Assembly: GCA_009823505.1 (NCBI GenBank)
Contig: VZQC01001595.1
Location: 2,854,127-2,918,126 of the forward strand
Origin: Rhizomys pruinosus
Taxonomy: Eukaryota; Chordata; Mammalia; Rodentia; Spalacidae
Direction of reading: 5' to 3'
Length of the DNA: 64,000 nt
Under the pieces are notes generated by a model, which saw only the letters and a program-made list of their open reading frames with translations, was not told the origin of the DNA and did not search any database. Both the position numbers and the translations under genes were made by a program. Below are positions 11,391 to 21,778 of the stretch, one piece after another (positions within the stretch are counted from its first letter, which is position 1; each line of letters opens with the position of its first letter).

Positions 11391-11635
11391 GGGCTGGAGA
11401 GATGGCCTAGCGGTTAAGAGCGCCAACTGCTCTTACAGAGGAACCGGGTTCGATCCCCAGCACCCACATGGCAGCCAAGAACCATCCAAAACTCCAATTC
11501 CAGGAGAACTCAAGTTCAAGGGGAATCCAACACCCTCTTCTGACCTCCGCAGCATTGCACGACACGGGTGCACAAACCTGCATGCAGACAGTACATTCAT
11601 ACACATACAGAAATAAATAAAATTAAAAAAAAAAA
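11391..11635 (+). mobile_element. B2/B3 SINE, 17-bp-duplication subfamily
   Basis: Head gggctggagagatggcc, promoter boxes (gggttcgatccccagcaccc) and a tail of aaataaataaaa plus A14. It carries a tandem 17-bp duplication at 11,490-11,506 and 11,507-11,523. Target duplications aaacaaaaagagaatcag (11,346-11,363) and aaacaaatagagaatcag (11,636-11,653) match at 17 of 18. A 27-nt purine tract, A-rich with three G, lies between the left duplication and the SINE head. Confidence 0.93.
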
Positions 11636-11653
11636 AAACAAATAGAGAATCAG

Positions 11654-12671
11654 GGGCAGAAGCCTTACCAATGAATTAAAGAGACTGGAAGCAATAAGAC
11701 CCTGTGAGCAATACGGCAAATGCAATCTCTGGACACTCAATGGTAGCCTCACCCTTCTAACCTCCCTTTGTAGTTCAGGGATAAAAGGCTGGAAACTGTA
11801 TTTCTCCAAATCCCTTGCCCCAGTGTTTCCAGGTAGATGTGTAAGAAGGTGTTTAAAGGAGCATGAGAGGCAGAGATGTGGTTCTCCTAGATCATGTGCT
11901 GTAACTTCAGTAGAGGGTAGCCTTAGAAATTTTCTAGAAGCTTTTGAGAATTGCCCTGAAAATCACTTACTTCAGTGCTATGGGCAGCAGTTTTACTTTT
12001 CAAAAAAAAAATGGGCATATTTTACTGAGACTTTACAAAGCAAAACATTCCTTAAACTTAGCTCCCTAAAAAGGCTTTTAAAACCTCACTTCCTATATTT
12101 AATTTTTCCATCTTCATCATAGGCAGGTTGAAAAATGTTTGCAAATGAACCTTTGTTAATATAAAAAACTGTAGCATCATAGAAATGGAGAAATGAAAAC
12201 ATCTTTCTTTCCGCCTGTTGAAACTGATGCATTAAAAAAAGAAACAAAAAGCATAGATAGATTTTTGAGGGCAGTGGAACTTTATGAGAAAGAAAGGAGA
12301 TGTCAGATGACAGCTGAAAGGACAGATGGGCCAAAATGATTTGAGGGTCTGTGGTTATGATCAGAGAGATCTGGGGCAAGTTTATAAACTAAGGCAAGAG
12401 CTGATTTAAGAAAAAAAAAAAAGGTTAGAGCAAGGGAGTGGAGAAGATACAGGAAAAAGTGACTATGACTGATGAAGAGGGGCCTGGACCAGATGGTCGG
12501 CCACTGATGGGTAAGTCTGCCGTAAACAGGAAGAGGGCTATTCTAGCCTCTCAGAACCACAGCAAAGAAATCTATATGAATTAGAAGTCGAAAGAGGCTC
12601 TACTTGTATAAAGCAAGCACATTACAAGTGCAATGCAAAGCCACCTGGGTTGGCTACATACCACCCATACC
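11654..12671. other. Unique sequence
   Basis: No recognised repeat or gene. A-rich run at about 12,410-12,423. Confidence 0.55.
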
Positions 12672-12777
12672 TTTTGTCTCCCTGTAGCCCCTAGACAAGG
12701 CTGGCCTTAATCTCACAAAGATCTGCCTGCCTCTGCCTCCAGAATGATGGGACTAAAGGTGTGCACCACCATGTCAT
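12672..12777 (-). mobile_element. B1 SINE, diverged
   Basis: tgtctccctgtagccc, aaggctggcctt, gatctgcctgcctctgcctc and actaaaggtgtgcaccacc in the order of a minus-strand B1. The A tail is lost. Confidence 0.85.
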
Positions 12778-14140
12778 CTTTTGGAAGGCAAACTGATTTC
12801 TCTTGAGGAACCAGTCTTCTCCTTTCTCGACACTGTGGCTATGAAATTGGGTCCATGGCACAGTCTTAATTCCATGAGAAAGCCACCTTCCACCGTTTCT
12901 ACTGATGTCAAGGCATATTCCTGGCTGGAGCTCATGGGAATGGAGGGGCATTTGCTAAGGGCTCAGTTCCTGTGGGAACTTAGGCAGACATGATATGAAT
13001 TAGCCCTGCCCGTGGCAGGAGAGTCTGAGAAGAGGGCACGAGCAGCAAAACCAGAGTTCGAAAGAGACTGAGAAAAACCAGGTCCTCGGGACCGAGCCTC
13101 TTCGCTATGCTCAGTGTGAAACCAGATCTTCTCCTGGACTTTTCAATGAATGTAACCAACAAATTCCACTTTTGCCTAAGTCAGTTTGGCCTGGGTTTTC
13201 TTTCATTTGTTGAAAGCATGCTAACTATGTTTTCCTAAAAGTTGAAGGGGGTGAGGTGAGTTAAAAAAAATCAAAACACAGACTGATAGCATGAACAAAG
13301 GGAAGGATCTAAACCAGTAACCAGCCAGCTATGCCATAAAACACAGCTCAGCCTGGCTGAACTCAACCATGGTGATGTCAAGCCGGAGTCAATAATTTGG
13401 TTTTTTAACATGCTCTGTGGTAACTGAAGGAACTGATTATTTTTCATCACTTGCAATTGCCTTTGTGAAGTATAGACTGCCTTTGCTGGGTTCATATGAC
13501 ACCTAACATCTGGTCAAAAATTGGAAAATGTGATGTCAACCATGTGTTTTGTCAAACACAATTATAAACCCCAGGGTAGTTAGAAAATATCTAATAATTG
13601 TTTCAGATTTCATCTGAATGGTGTACATGCAGCATTTGTGACAAAATCTTCAGTGTTAAGGAGCGTAATCCCTGCACCCTACATTCCTCTGTTTTACAAG
13701 TCAGCCCCAAACGTACCATCAGCTCTCCCCTCACTTTATCTTCCCCCCCATACCATTTTCTCAATGCAAATGCATCAAAATGTCAGCTTTGTGAGCAACT
13801 GTTTGCATCTGAGTCTTAGATTTCCACTCTGTCATATAGAGTAGAGGAATCTAGGAAATTCAAGTTGGAAAGTAAACATACATTTGGATGGAAAACAAAA
13901 AAGACCAAGTATTTTGTTTCACCAAGAATGAAAGTGATGTTCAGGGAGATTATACCATACAGCCAAGGGTCTCATTACCAACTAATCCCCAGACTCAGGC
14001 TTGAGCTGAGGACTTGGGACTATAGTCACTATCACCACAGGACCTCTGGCTGTGACAACAGGCTTAGAAGTCAACTTTGTTATATTACTGTTTGGCAGTA
14101 AGGATAACTTGGTAACTATCGATATATTTAGACATACCTG

Positions 14141-14141
<1 letters not shown>
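12778..14141. other. Unique sequence
   Basis: Nothing recognisable. Short frames only. Confidence 0.55.

Positions 14142-14172
<31 letters not shown>
14142..14172. repeat. (TA)n microsatellite
   Basis: About 15 TA units. Confidence 0.95.
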
Positions 14173-14175
<3 letters not shown>

Positions 14176-14357
14176 GTTACAGAAATAATTCTGAAATCCT
14201 ATAAAATTGGTAGAACAAATATTTTTCTGTGTTATAGATACAGACACTTGGGCAAAGAAAGAAGGTCCCTCTTGGAGTCCTTGATAGTATGTGCATAATT
14301 GAGGCACATTGAACTTTAACTTAATTAAACTTAAAATTTAATTCCATAGGCACCCAG

Positions 14358-14470
14358 CCTAAAAGCTGGGAGAACTGGGTAAAATCTCAGCTCCGTCACT
14401 TATTATCTGTGTCATAAGAAGAAGGCCATATTCAGTTTCCCTGGGCACCATTTCAGAAAGCATTTCTTAT
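14358..14470 (+). mobile_element. MIR relic
   Basis: aaaatctcagctccgtcact and tattatctgtgtc, followed by ttcagtttccc, in the order of the MIR core on the plus strand. Diverged, judged by eye. Confidence 0.6.
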
Positions 14471-15068
14471 ATTAGTAAAATTAGGTTTACTTCTGAAAGA
14501 TAGAAAGTAAAAAAAAATAATAATCAGAGTGATTTAAGCAAGATATAAGTTGACTTCATTTACTCACAAAGGAAGTCTGAAGGTGGGCAGTCCCAGGCTG
14601 CACAGAGTCAGGGTTTCAGATTCCTTGTGCATTACTATTTTGTTTCAGTATGAGTTTTCTACCTCAGGGTCCAATGCAGTTGTTCAAACTTCAGCTATAC
14701 ATCTGTATTCCCGCCAACAGGAAAAAAAGGTATGAAATATCCCTGAAAGTATCAGGAAATTTCCTGTGGGTTGCACGCATTTCCTCTTTTGTTTGTCAAA
14801 AGCTAGTCACATCCATGACTACTACAAAGAACTCTAGGAAATAAATCATTATTATGAGGGTCATGAATTTATCTGAAAATCAAAAGTTCAGTTATAAAGT
14901 TAAAAGGAAGAATGGGGATTTGGAGTCTAGTCCACCACACTCTCCTTTCAGTATTATTGGTATTGAGATGCTGTCTGTAAAAGTATAACCCTTATTTTCA
15001 TGGTACTTGGTACCACCGATGAATTGACTACGTGGATGGACAGAAATGCCGACCTACATAGCCTGCTT
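14471..15068. other. Unique sequence
   Basis: Nothing recognisable. Confidence 0.5.
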
Positions 15069-15069
15069 C

Positions 15070-15232
15070 TTTTTTTTTTTTTTTTTTTTTGGTCTTTTCG
15101 AGACAGGGTCTCCCTGTAGTCCCAGCTGGCCTGGAACTCACTCTGTAGACCAGGCTGGCCTTGAACTCACAGAGATCCACCTGCCTCTGCCTCCCGAGTG
15201 CTAGGATTAAAGGCATGCGCCACCACGCCCAG
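15070..15232 (-). mobile_element. B1 SINE, well preserved
   Basis: Poly-T (tail) of about 20, then gagacagggtctccctgtag, aggctggccttgaactcaca, cctgcctctgcctcccgagt and gccaccacgccca. Imperfect flanking repeats (atagcctgcttctttt on the left, atacggcttcttttt on the right) are probably the target duplication. Confidence 0.95.
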
Positions 15233-15689
15233 CATACGGCTTCTTTTTCATGGATCAGTAGAGTCCAGTACAGGCATGACTACTGTGTGCAGGAACTGCG
15301 AGCTGCCCATTACAGAGCTCCTCTGTGATGCCACTGACTGTGAGCTGCGGTCTGTGGAGTTTGTATGGGAGGAGGGCATGTCTCCCACCAGAGCAACTCA
15401 GCACCAGCCTTTGGGCACTGGGAATTCCGGGAAGTTGTGAGATTTCCTTTGATAGTAGGCCAGGAGCCCCACCGATCTCCTCCCTCTCCTTTGCTCAAGG
15501 TCAGACTTGCTTCCTGACCTGCTGCTCCCTCAGCCTGCCCTGCCCCATTCTCATTCCCTTACCCGGACGCTTTCCTGAAGAAGTCCTTGCACACTAGATC
15601 CTGCCTGACATTTGCTTCTCTAGATTAATGAAACAGTATTTTGTGAATGGGAATATGATTTGTGGAATCTCTTAATTATCAAAAAAGGA
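15233..15689. other. Unique sequence
   Basis: Slightly GC-richer than the surroundings. Overlapping frames of 62-90 codons on both strands give no recognisable protein. Confidence 0.5.
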
Positions 15690-15800
15690 TTTGGGGGATA
15701 GGGCTGTATCAGTGGTAGTATGTGTAAGTTCCGGCATGTCCAACGTGCTCTGCCCCCCCCCACACACACCTGAAAAACAAAAGCAAAAACAAAAAAACAG
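15690..15800 (+). mobile_element. Possible degenerate ID element
   Basis: atagggctgtatcagtggta resembles the ID head, and a C-rich block followed by an A-rich tail with interspersed C (aaaaacaaaagcaaaaac) fits an old ID copy. Weak. Confidence 0.4.
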
Positions 15801-16004
15801 CAGCAACATTTTCTCAGTTCTAAACTGGTGCTAAGTAAATGCTTCAGTGTTATATGTTCACATCTGTGAAAAGTTCTACTTTGCTGTGTGGATCATTTTT
15901 AATTATAGAAACAACAAAATACTTTCTAACATTAGTTCTCTTAAATGCAACAGCAACATTCATTGATTCATTGCACTACGCTTGACATTATGAGTTAGCA
16001 TGGT

Positions 16005-16240
16005 TTTTAAAAAAATATTTTATTTATTATTTTTATTTTATGTGTATGAGTGAATTGCCTACAAGTGTGTAGGTGTACTCATGTCATGTAGTGCCTGCAC
16101 AGGTCCAACAGGAGATTGGATTCCCCTGGAACTGGAGTTAAAGACAGTTGTTTGCCACAACGTAGGTGCTGGGAATCAAACCCAGGTCCTCTGCAAGAGT
16201 AGCCAGTGCTCCTAGCCACTGAGTTAGCTCTCCAGCCCCA
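16005..16240 (-). mobile_element. B2/B3-family SINE
   Basis: T/A-rich tail, then ggattcccctggaactgga, gctgggaatcaaacccaggt and gagttagctctccagcccca. Single copy of the 17-bp unit (not duplicated). No clear flanking duplication. Confidence 0.92.
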
Positions 16241-16308
16241 ACATAAATACCTTTTAGCAGTAGTTTCACAATTCATAAAATGGATGCATGTTTAAAGACT
16301 ATTACCTT

Positions 16309-16472
16309 ATACTTACCTGACAAGGGAGATACCATGATCACGAAGGTGCTTTTCCCAGGGCGAGGCACATCCATTGCACTCCGGATGTGCTGACCCCTGC
16401 GATTTCCCCAAATGTGGGAAACTGGACTGCATAATTTGTGGTAGTGGGGGACTGCGTTCACACTCTCCCCTG
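16309..16472 (+). pseudogene. U1 snRNA retropseudogene, full length
   Basis: All 164 positions of U1 spliceosomal RNA are present, from atacttacctg to cccctg. By comparison with the mammalian U1 consensus I count about nine substitutions: two near the 5' end of stem I, one plus an adjacent pair in the loop region, one in aaactggactg, and three in stem IV. The 5'-splice-site-pairing stretch acttacctg and the Sm site aatttgtgg are unchanged. It is a retrocopy, not a gene: perfect 13-bp duplications (aaagactattacc, 16,294-16,306 and 16,501-16,513) flank it, the left one follows TT as at an L1-endonuclease cut, and an A-rich tail (16,473-16,500) separates its 3' end from the right duplication. 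No proximal-sequence-element promoter is evident upstream, so expression is unlikely. Overlapping frames on the minus strand are shadows. Confidence 0.95.
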
Positions 16473-16513
16473 CAAAAAAAAACAACCAATAATAATAAAT
16501 AAAGACTATTACC

Positions 16514-16955
16514 AAAAGCCCTTTATCTTTGAACTCTGCCTATTCATTAGTAAAATATTGTGCACTATGTCCTAGATACAAAATTAATTTCCAGAGATAT
16601 GGAAATTAATCAAAGACATCTGTCCTCAAGGATCTTTCTAGCAAGTCACAATCACTGGGAAACACTGGTTACAGCATCCTGCCAACCCCCTCCACTCTAC
16701 TCTGGTGTTTTCCAAGGGAGTCTTGCAGAGGGAAGGATCACAGTCTCAGATATGAAGCAGTGTGCTTGTTAACAAGGTTCAGTGTGCTTCCCAAGCTGTT
16801 CCTGCATGCTTGTCTGGGCACAAAGAGACTTCGAAGTTCCAGAGAACCATTGCACACCCAGAGACATGTGCAAGTAAGTTCTCCTTTTGCAGAAGCCTTT
16901 TCAGAACACTGCAGGTGGAAGGGGTCTTTAAGGAACAGAAGGTCAATCAAGAAGG
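16514..16955. other. Unique sequence
   Basis: No recognised repeat. May include an upstream part of the L1-related 3'UTR that starts near 16,960. Confidence 0.45.
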
Positions 16956-16959
16956 GAAA

Positions 16960-17205
16960 CAGTTAGAGACTGATTGCTGCTGGGTGAGTGGGAATAGACC
17001 TTCCTTAAGATCTCTAGATAGGACTACACTCCAGTGGATAAACTTGCACTAAAGGACATCTGGGTACAAGCCCATGAGCAAATAGGACTTAACATGTATG
17101 ACAGAATACATGAGGTTGGGGGTGGGCATGGATAGTAGTTGGGGTCTAAATTTGATTAAGAATTGGTGTATGAAATGTAAAAAAGGTCAATATAAAAATT
17201 AAAAA
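16960..17205 (+). mobile_element. Lx-type L1 3'UTR fragment
   Basis: Ordered similarity to 56,880-57,190: gactgattgctg, the acactccagtggata block, gacttaacatgtatgaca, and the end gtctaaatttgattaag, gtatgaaatgtaaaa. The terminal block resembles the 3' ends of older rodent L1s (Lx). Confidence 0.65.
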
Positions 17206-17547
17206 GGAAGTAAGGTAGAAGCAGTTAGTTCTAGAAGACCAGAGAACAAGCTTCTCACGCAGTTACACTGAGAAAAGGTGGGTAGTCATATACAAATGCT
17301 AGAACACTGGAAGAGGGAAGGGCCTTGGAGAGGGGTGGGAAGAAAACGTAGGCTTGTTTGTTGCTATGTTGTTATTTGTACAGTTCCTGGGAATCATTCT
17401 ACCAAAACCTGAGGTGTTGTCTGTTAGCTGTTTTCTTTGCTTCTTTATCCAATTCACACAGGGCAAGAGGAGCTGCTAGATCCCTCAGAGAACCTCAACC
17501 TGAGATTTCCTACTTCAAAACTGAACAAGCAAAATAAGCACAATGCT
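17206..17547. other. Unique sequence
   Basis: Nothing recognisable. Confidence 0.5.
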
Positions 17548-17623
17548 TGCTTTCTTTCTTTCTTTCCTTCTTTCCTTCCTTCCTTCCTTCCTTCCTTCTT
17601 TCCTTCCCTCCTTTCTTTCTTTT

Positions 17624-17699
<76 letters not shown>

Positions 17700-17702
17700 T
17701 CC
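17548..17702. repeat. (CTTT)n/(CTTC)n polypyrimidine tract
   Basis: About 155 bp: mixed CTTT/CTTC units on the left, then a nearly pure (CTTT)n run. It sits exactly where the A tail of the minus-strand B1 at 17,703 would be, so it probably grew from that tail. The long frames through it (poly Ser/Leu/Phe, Lys/Glu/Arg) are artefacts. Confidence 0.97.
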
Positions 17703-17841
17703 TTTTTGAGACAGGGTCTCCCTATAGCCCCAGCTTGCCGGGAACTCAATATGTAGACTAGGCTGACCTTGAACTCACAGAGATCAGCCTGCCTCTGCCT
17801 CCCTAGTGCTAGGATTAAAGGAGTGCTCCACCATGCCTGGC
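17703..17841 (-). mobile_element. B1 SINE
   Basis: gagacagggtctccctatag, aggctgaccttgaactcaca, cctgcctctgcctccctagt and ccaccatgcctggc in minus-strand order. Confidence 0.93.
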
Positions 17842-20800
17842 TTCAATGTAGCTAATTTCAATTCTTTCTGAATAAAATATATTATGCATTTGATACAACT
17901 AATATGATAACCTTATGAGTAAAAGTTGTTGAAGATAGCATGCATTTTAAGGTCCTCAAATGACCAGCATGTCTTTAGCTCTCCAAAACACTCCTAGAAA
18001 GGAAAACGTACATGCTTTACATTTTGTTACAGTCTCTATTATTATTTTTTGGCTGTGTTGACTGTTCACCTGGGGAGGAGGAATTCTGTGGCAGACAGCA
18101 TTCAGGCCACAGCTGCAGCTCCAAAGCTGAATCATATGAAAGGCTGGAAGGCAGAGAGTCCTTGAAGGGACACCAACTAGGGCTCAGAGGTCCTGCTCCA
18201 CAGATGGCCACAAGGATCTGTCTAGTAATTAAATTTGAGCCATTTATGCATCTCTGACATCTCAACTTGGTAGTTGGGTCTTTCTTGCATTATGCAGGTA
18301 TCCTCCAGGTTGTACCACCTGCGTCCTCTTCTCCCTGACTCATGGTGGATGATCCTTAAACACTGCTGAATGGATTGAGCCAAGGACAGAGCAGCAGGGC
18401 AGGTCACGGGACTGTCTGCCGACTCTGCCTCCCTGGCATGTCTTTCCTCCCTAGGTTTTGTTTTAACTGTATTATTTTCTCTCTCTTTTTCCAAGAATTT
18501 CCTGGAAAAAATTTCTCATCCACTGCCACCTGCCAGGTCTATTTGCTATACATTAGAACTGTCCTACATTATTTGCCTGAGAACTTTTGAGATTATTTTC
18601 TCCGTAATTCATTATTTCTTTGTAATTCAGTACAGCAGCCATTGTAGACACTTCCTGTAGGAGCGACTATGTGCGTAAACAAGTGACAATACAGAATCTC
18701 TATAAAAGGCTTCCTCGTAGGTGGGGAGAGTCAGAACAAATCCAAGGAAGAGGTAGGTCCCTCCTCTCTGCTTCATTCTCATCCGCATTCAGAGGAGGTT
18801 TCTCACTAAGTAACCAAACTCTTCCTAAAAGGATTTAAAAAAAAAATCTCAAGGTCTTCATCTTCTAGCAAGGCATGGCTCATGTGAACAGCATTTGAAC
18901 ATGAGCCTTTTGACTCCAGAATTGAGCCCATGCCCTCACTCCCAGCCCCCAATCTATTGGTCAAATCCAACAGCTCAGAAAAGCATGAAAGGACCCAGGG
19001 TGCATTTGCCTGGTGACCAACCTGAAGCTTTGCAAGTTGTGCACACCTGGAGACATGAGTGGAGAAGAGAGCAGAGACAGCCTTGCAGCATCCCATCTAA
19101 TGTCCACAGAGATCCTCTCTAATGCATCGTCGAGTGGCTTGAACTTGGCAAGCCCCAAAGTACTCCTTGCCAAGAACTTCTTTGCTTTAATTTTTAAAAA
19201 CCCATGTGAATTTCAAAGGAAATTTGGTCCTTATGTTTCTGATTCATTTACACTTAACTCATCACAAGGTTGTTGTGAAACAGCCATTTGATGTCCAAGG
19301 AGCCTTTAGAAGTCTTCCCCTGTGCCTCTTCTCCCTTTCCAACCCTAAATGCAATTCCAATCCAGAATCTCCTTAAGTTGGATCTAAACTAGGAACTGAA
19401 AGCACACTCTTGTCTTGATAAAACATTGTTGTTAGCAAGTAGACAATTGAAACCCCTGGGGAAAGAGAAATCCCTGAAGATCCTGAAACTCCCTTCAATC
19501 TCAGTGCTCTCCCTCTCCTTTCTACAACCTATGTTAGATCAAAAGCAAAAGGCTGATAATAAAAAGGAGCATTGCCCTGGGTCCTCCCTCAACTGCAGCA
19601 GAAACCCCAGGGAGAAGACTTGCCCCAACATTTCCTATCAGATACTGCAGACTGAAGTCTTCAGGAAAATTTCAGCCACTTCCTCTCAATACAGCCATGA
19701 GAGCCTTTGATCTCTTCAAGTTTATCCACCAATTTCTTACATACAAAACAGACAGACGATCAGTTATAGAAGACCGGAAGTAAAATAAGTATCCATTTAC
19801 CTCATACATAATATAAGTCTAAAATAAGCCAAACTCAGACTGATGGAGTTTAGGAGAAAAAGGATGTATCTGAACTGTGGTTTCCAGCTGGCCTTTGGTG
19901 TGGGCATTGAGGAGCTGGTTTCAGTATCAAACACACGGAAGGTGAAGTTCCAGGTCAGGTAGGTCTTCCATATTTGTTCGGGGGTCTGTCTGTATGCAGG
20001 AGTTGTTTCAAAGCCTCAGGCATCCTGGGGAAGGATGTAGAGCCTGCCAGGCTGTAGAGGATGCTGATGAGGAGTGCCTTGGCACCTCTTGGTTTGGCAT
20101 TGACTGGGGCCTGTGGACCACCTCAGCATCTCATCTTCCTGCAGCCTATTCAGCAGAACAAAGACTCTTCAGATGATGGATATCAACAAGGGGTCACAGC
20201 AGGAGAACTCACTCCCAAACAATCCCCCCTTCATCTCTGTGCCCCCCCACCCCATCTTTTCTTATTTCCTGATTATTCTTAAATCATTTTCTTAAGAATT
20301 TTTAAACAATATTTGCATTTAATCATCTGAAAAAATATCCTTTATAGCCTCCACAGAGTTTTTTCTACTACTCCTCCACGAATCTAAACATAACTTGAAC
20401 CATTGCAAACAACTCCCTCTGGCTCAGTAGACTTGCCATGTTTTCCCCCTTTATTTTAAAGTTGTGCAAACCACTAGACATTTTGAAAATGGCATACATC
20501 AAGTACAGCAAGTCAGGTTTTAATTACTTTAAAACATTTATAATCCCTGCTGTCAGAATCAGTTCCCCCCTTGGGCATAGAGCATTCTAGAAACATTGCT
20601 TTATCTTTCTTCTTTGACCTTCCTATCTGCTTACTTAGCCTAATAGGCAGAGGGCTGATAGGTCAGAAATTAGGCATGGCCAGTAAAAGAGTAGATACCT
20701 GCTACAAGATGCCAGCGTTAAGAGGAAATGTAAAATTAAATACATCTTTAGAGCTTTGTAACTGAGTTCACATTTGTATTTAAATACCAAATAATCTTCC

Positions 20801-21718
20801 AATTTTTATGCATAGTTTTCAGTCACTGTAACAAAAACATGATGGTGTGCCCATGCTGAACACACTGTACTTGGTTTCCTTGTTTACATCCTCAGCTGTA
20901 AACACAGTCTAATCCAGACTTGCTTGGAAGCAAATCTATTGTTTGCTGCATCCCCCATATTGCAAAAGCTAAAATTTCATTTTTTTTCTTCATATTCTCA
21001 TTCCTTAGCCATTCAGCCATAAGCACCTAAGCTTTTAACGAGTCTGGTCTCTCTTCTACCTACAAAAATACCAGTGAAAGTTTCCCCTCTCTACATGTTA
21101 ACACTCCTCAGACTTCGAAAGTAAGTTGGACATTTTTAAAAAATGGCAGACGTATTCATTAAAAGTCATCTATATGCAAACAGCTTTGTGTAAGCCCCAC
21201 ACCTTAACCCATCCAGAATCTCTACTGCCTGAACCCCACCCACCCTTCCATGTGGAGCACCACTCTTGTTTTTCTTCATGGGAGCCAACCTGGTTACTTC
21301 AAGGAGAGGGACTTGTAAAGTAGAATCTTTTAGCTTTTTTGGTTGCAGAAAAAAAAAATCAACTTGGTTGCATGGAAAACAATTACTCTGAATGGATATA
21401 GTGGGAGTAAATGGAACTGGCTTCATTGACTAAATCAGAGGAAAGTTGGAGGAGAGCCATGAAGAAGAAAGATGAAGGAAAGAAGAAGAGAGGAATAGAT
21501 GATGATCGGTAGGAATTCAGAGAAAAGAAGAGAAAAGCACTGAAAAGCAAACAGAAGTAAAAACCATTAACTGTATTAAATAGAAACAGAACAACTTGAA
21601 GAGAGGGAAAAGGGATTGAATTCAGAGTGACTGTGTGGAAATGTGGATTCTAGAACCAAAATTCCCCAAATGCACACTTTTGTTACTGACTAGTATAGAG
21701 TCTGAATTATTAAATTAA
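17842..21718. other. Unique sequence, 3.9 kb
   Basis: The longest repeat-poor block so far. I recognise no SINE, LINE, LTR, RNA gene or conserved protein. Frames of 60-96 codons occur on both strands, as expected by chance. Any conserved non-coding element here would need cross-species alignment to see. Confidence 0.5.
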
Positions 21719-21727
21719 AACACACAG

Positions 21728-21776
<49 letters not shown>
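21719..21776. repeat. (CA)n microsatellite
   Basis: About 28 CA units with one early interruption. Confidence 0.97.

Positions 21777-21778
<2 letters not shown>

Noticed and set aside
17437..17761. Overlapping frames of Ser/Phe/Leu or Lys/Glu/Arg repeats
   Set aside because: They translate the (CTTT)n microsatellite at a B1 tail.
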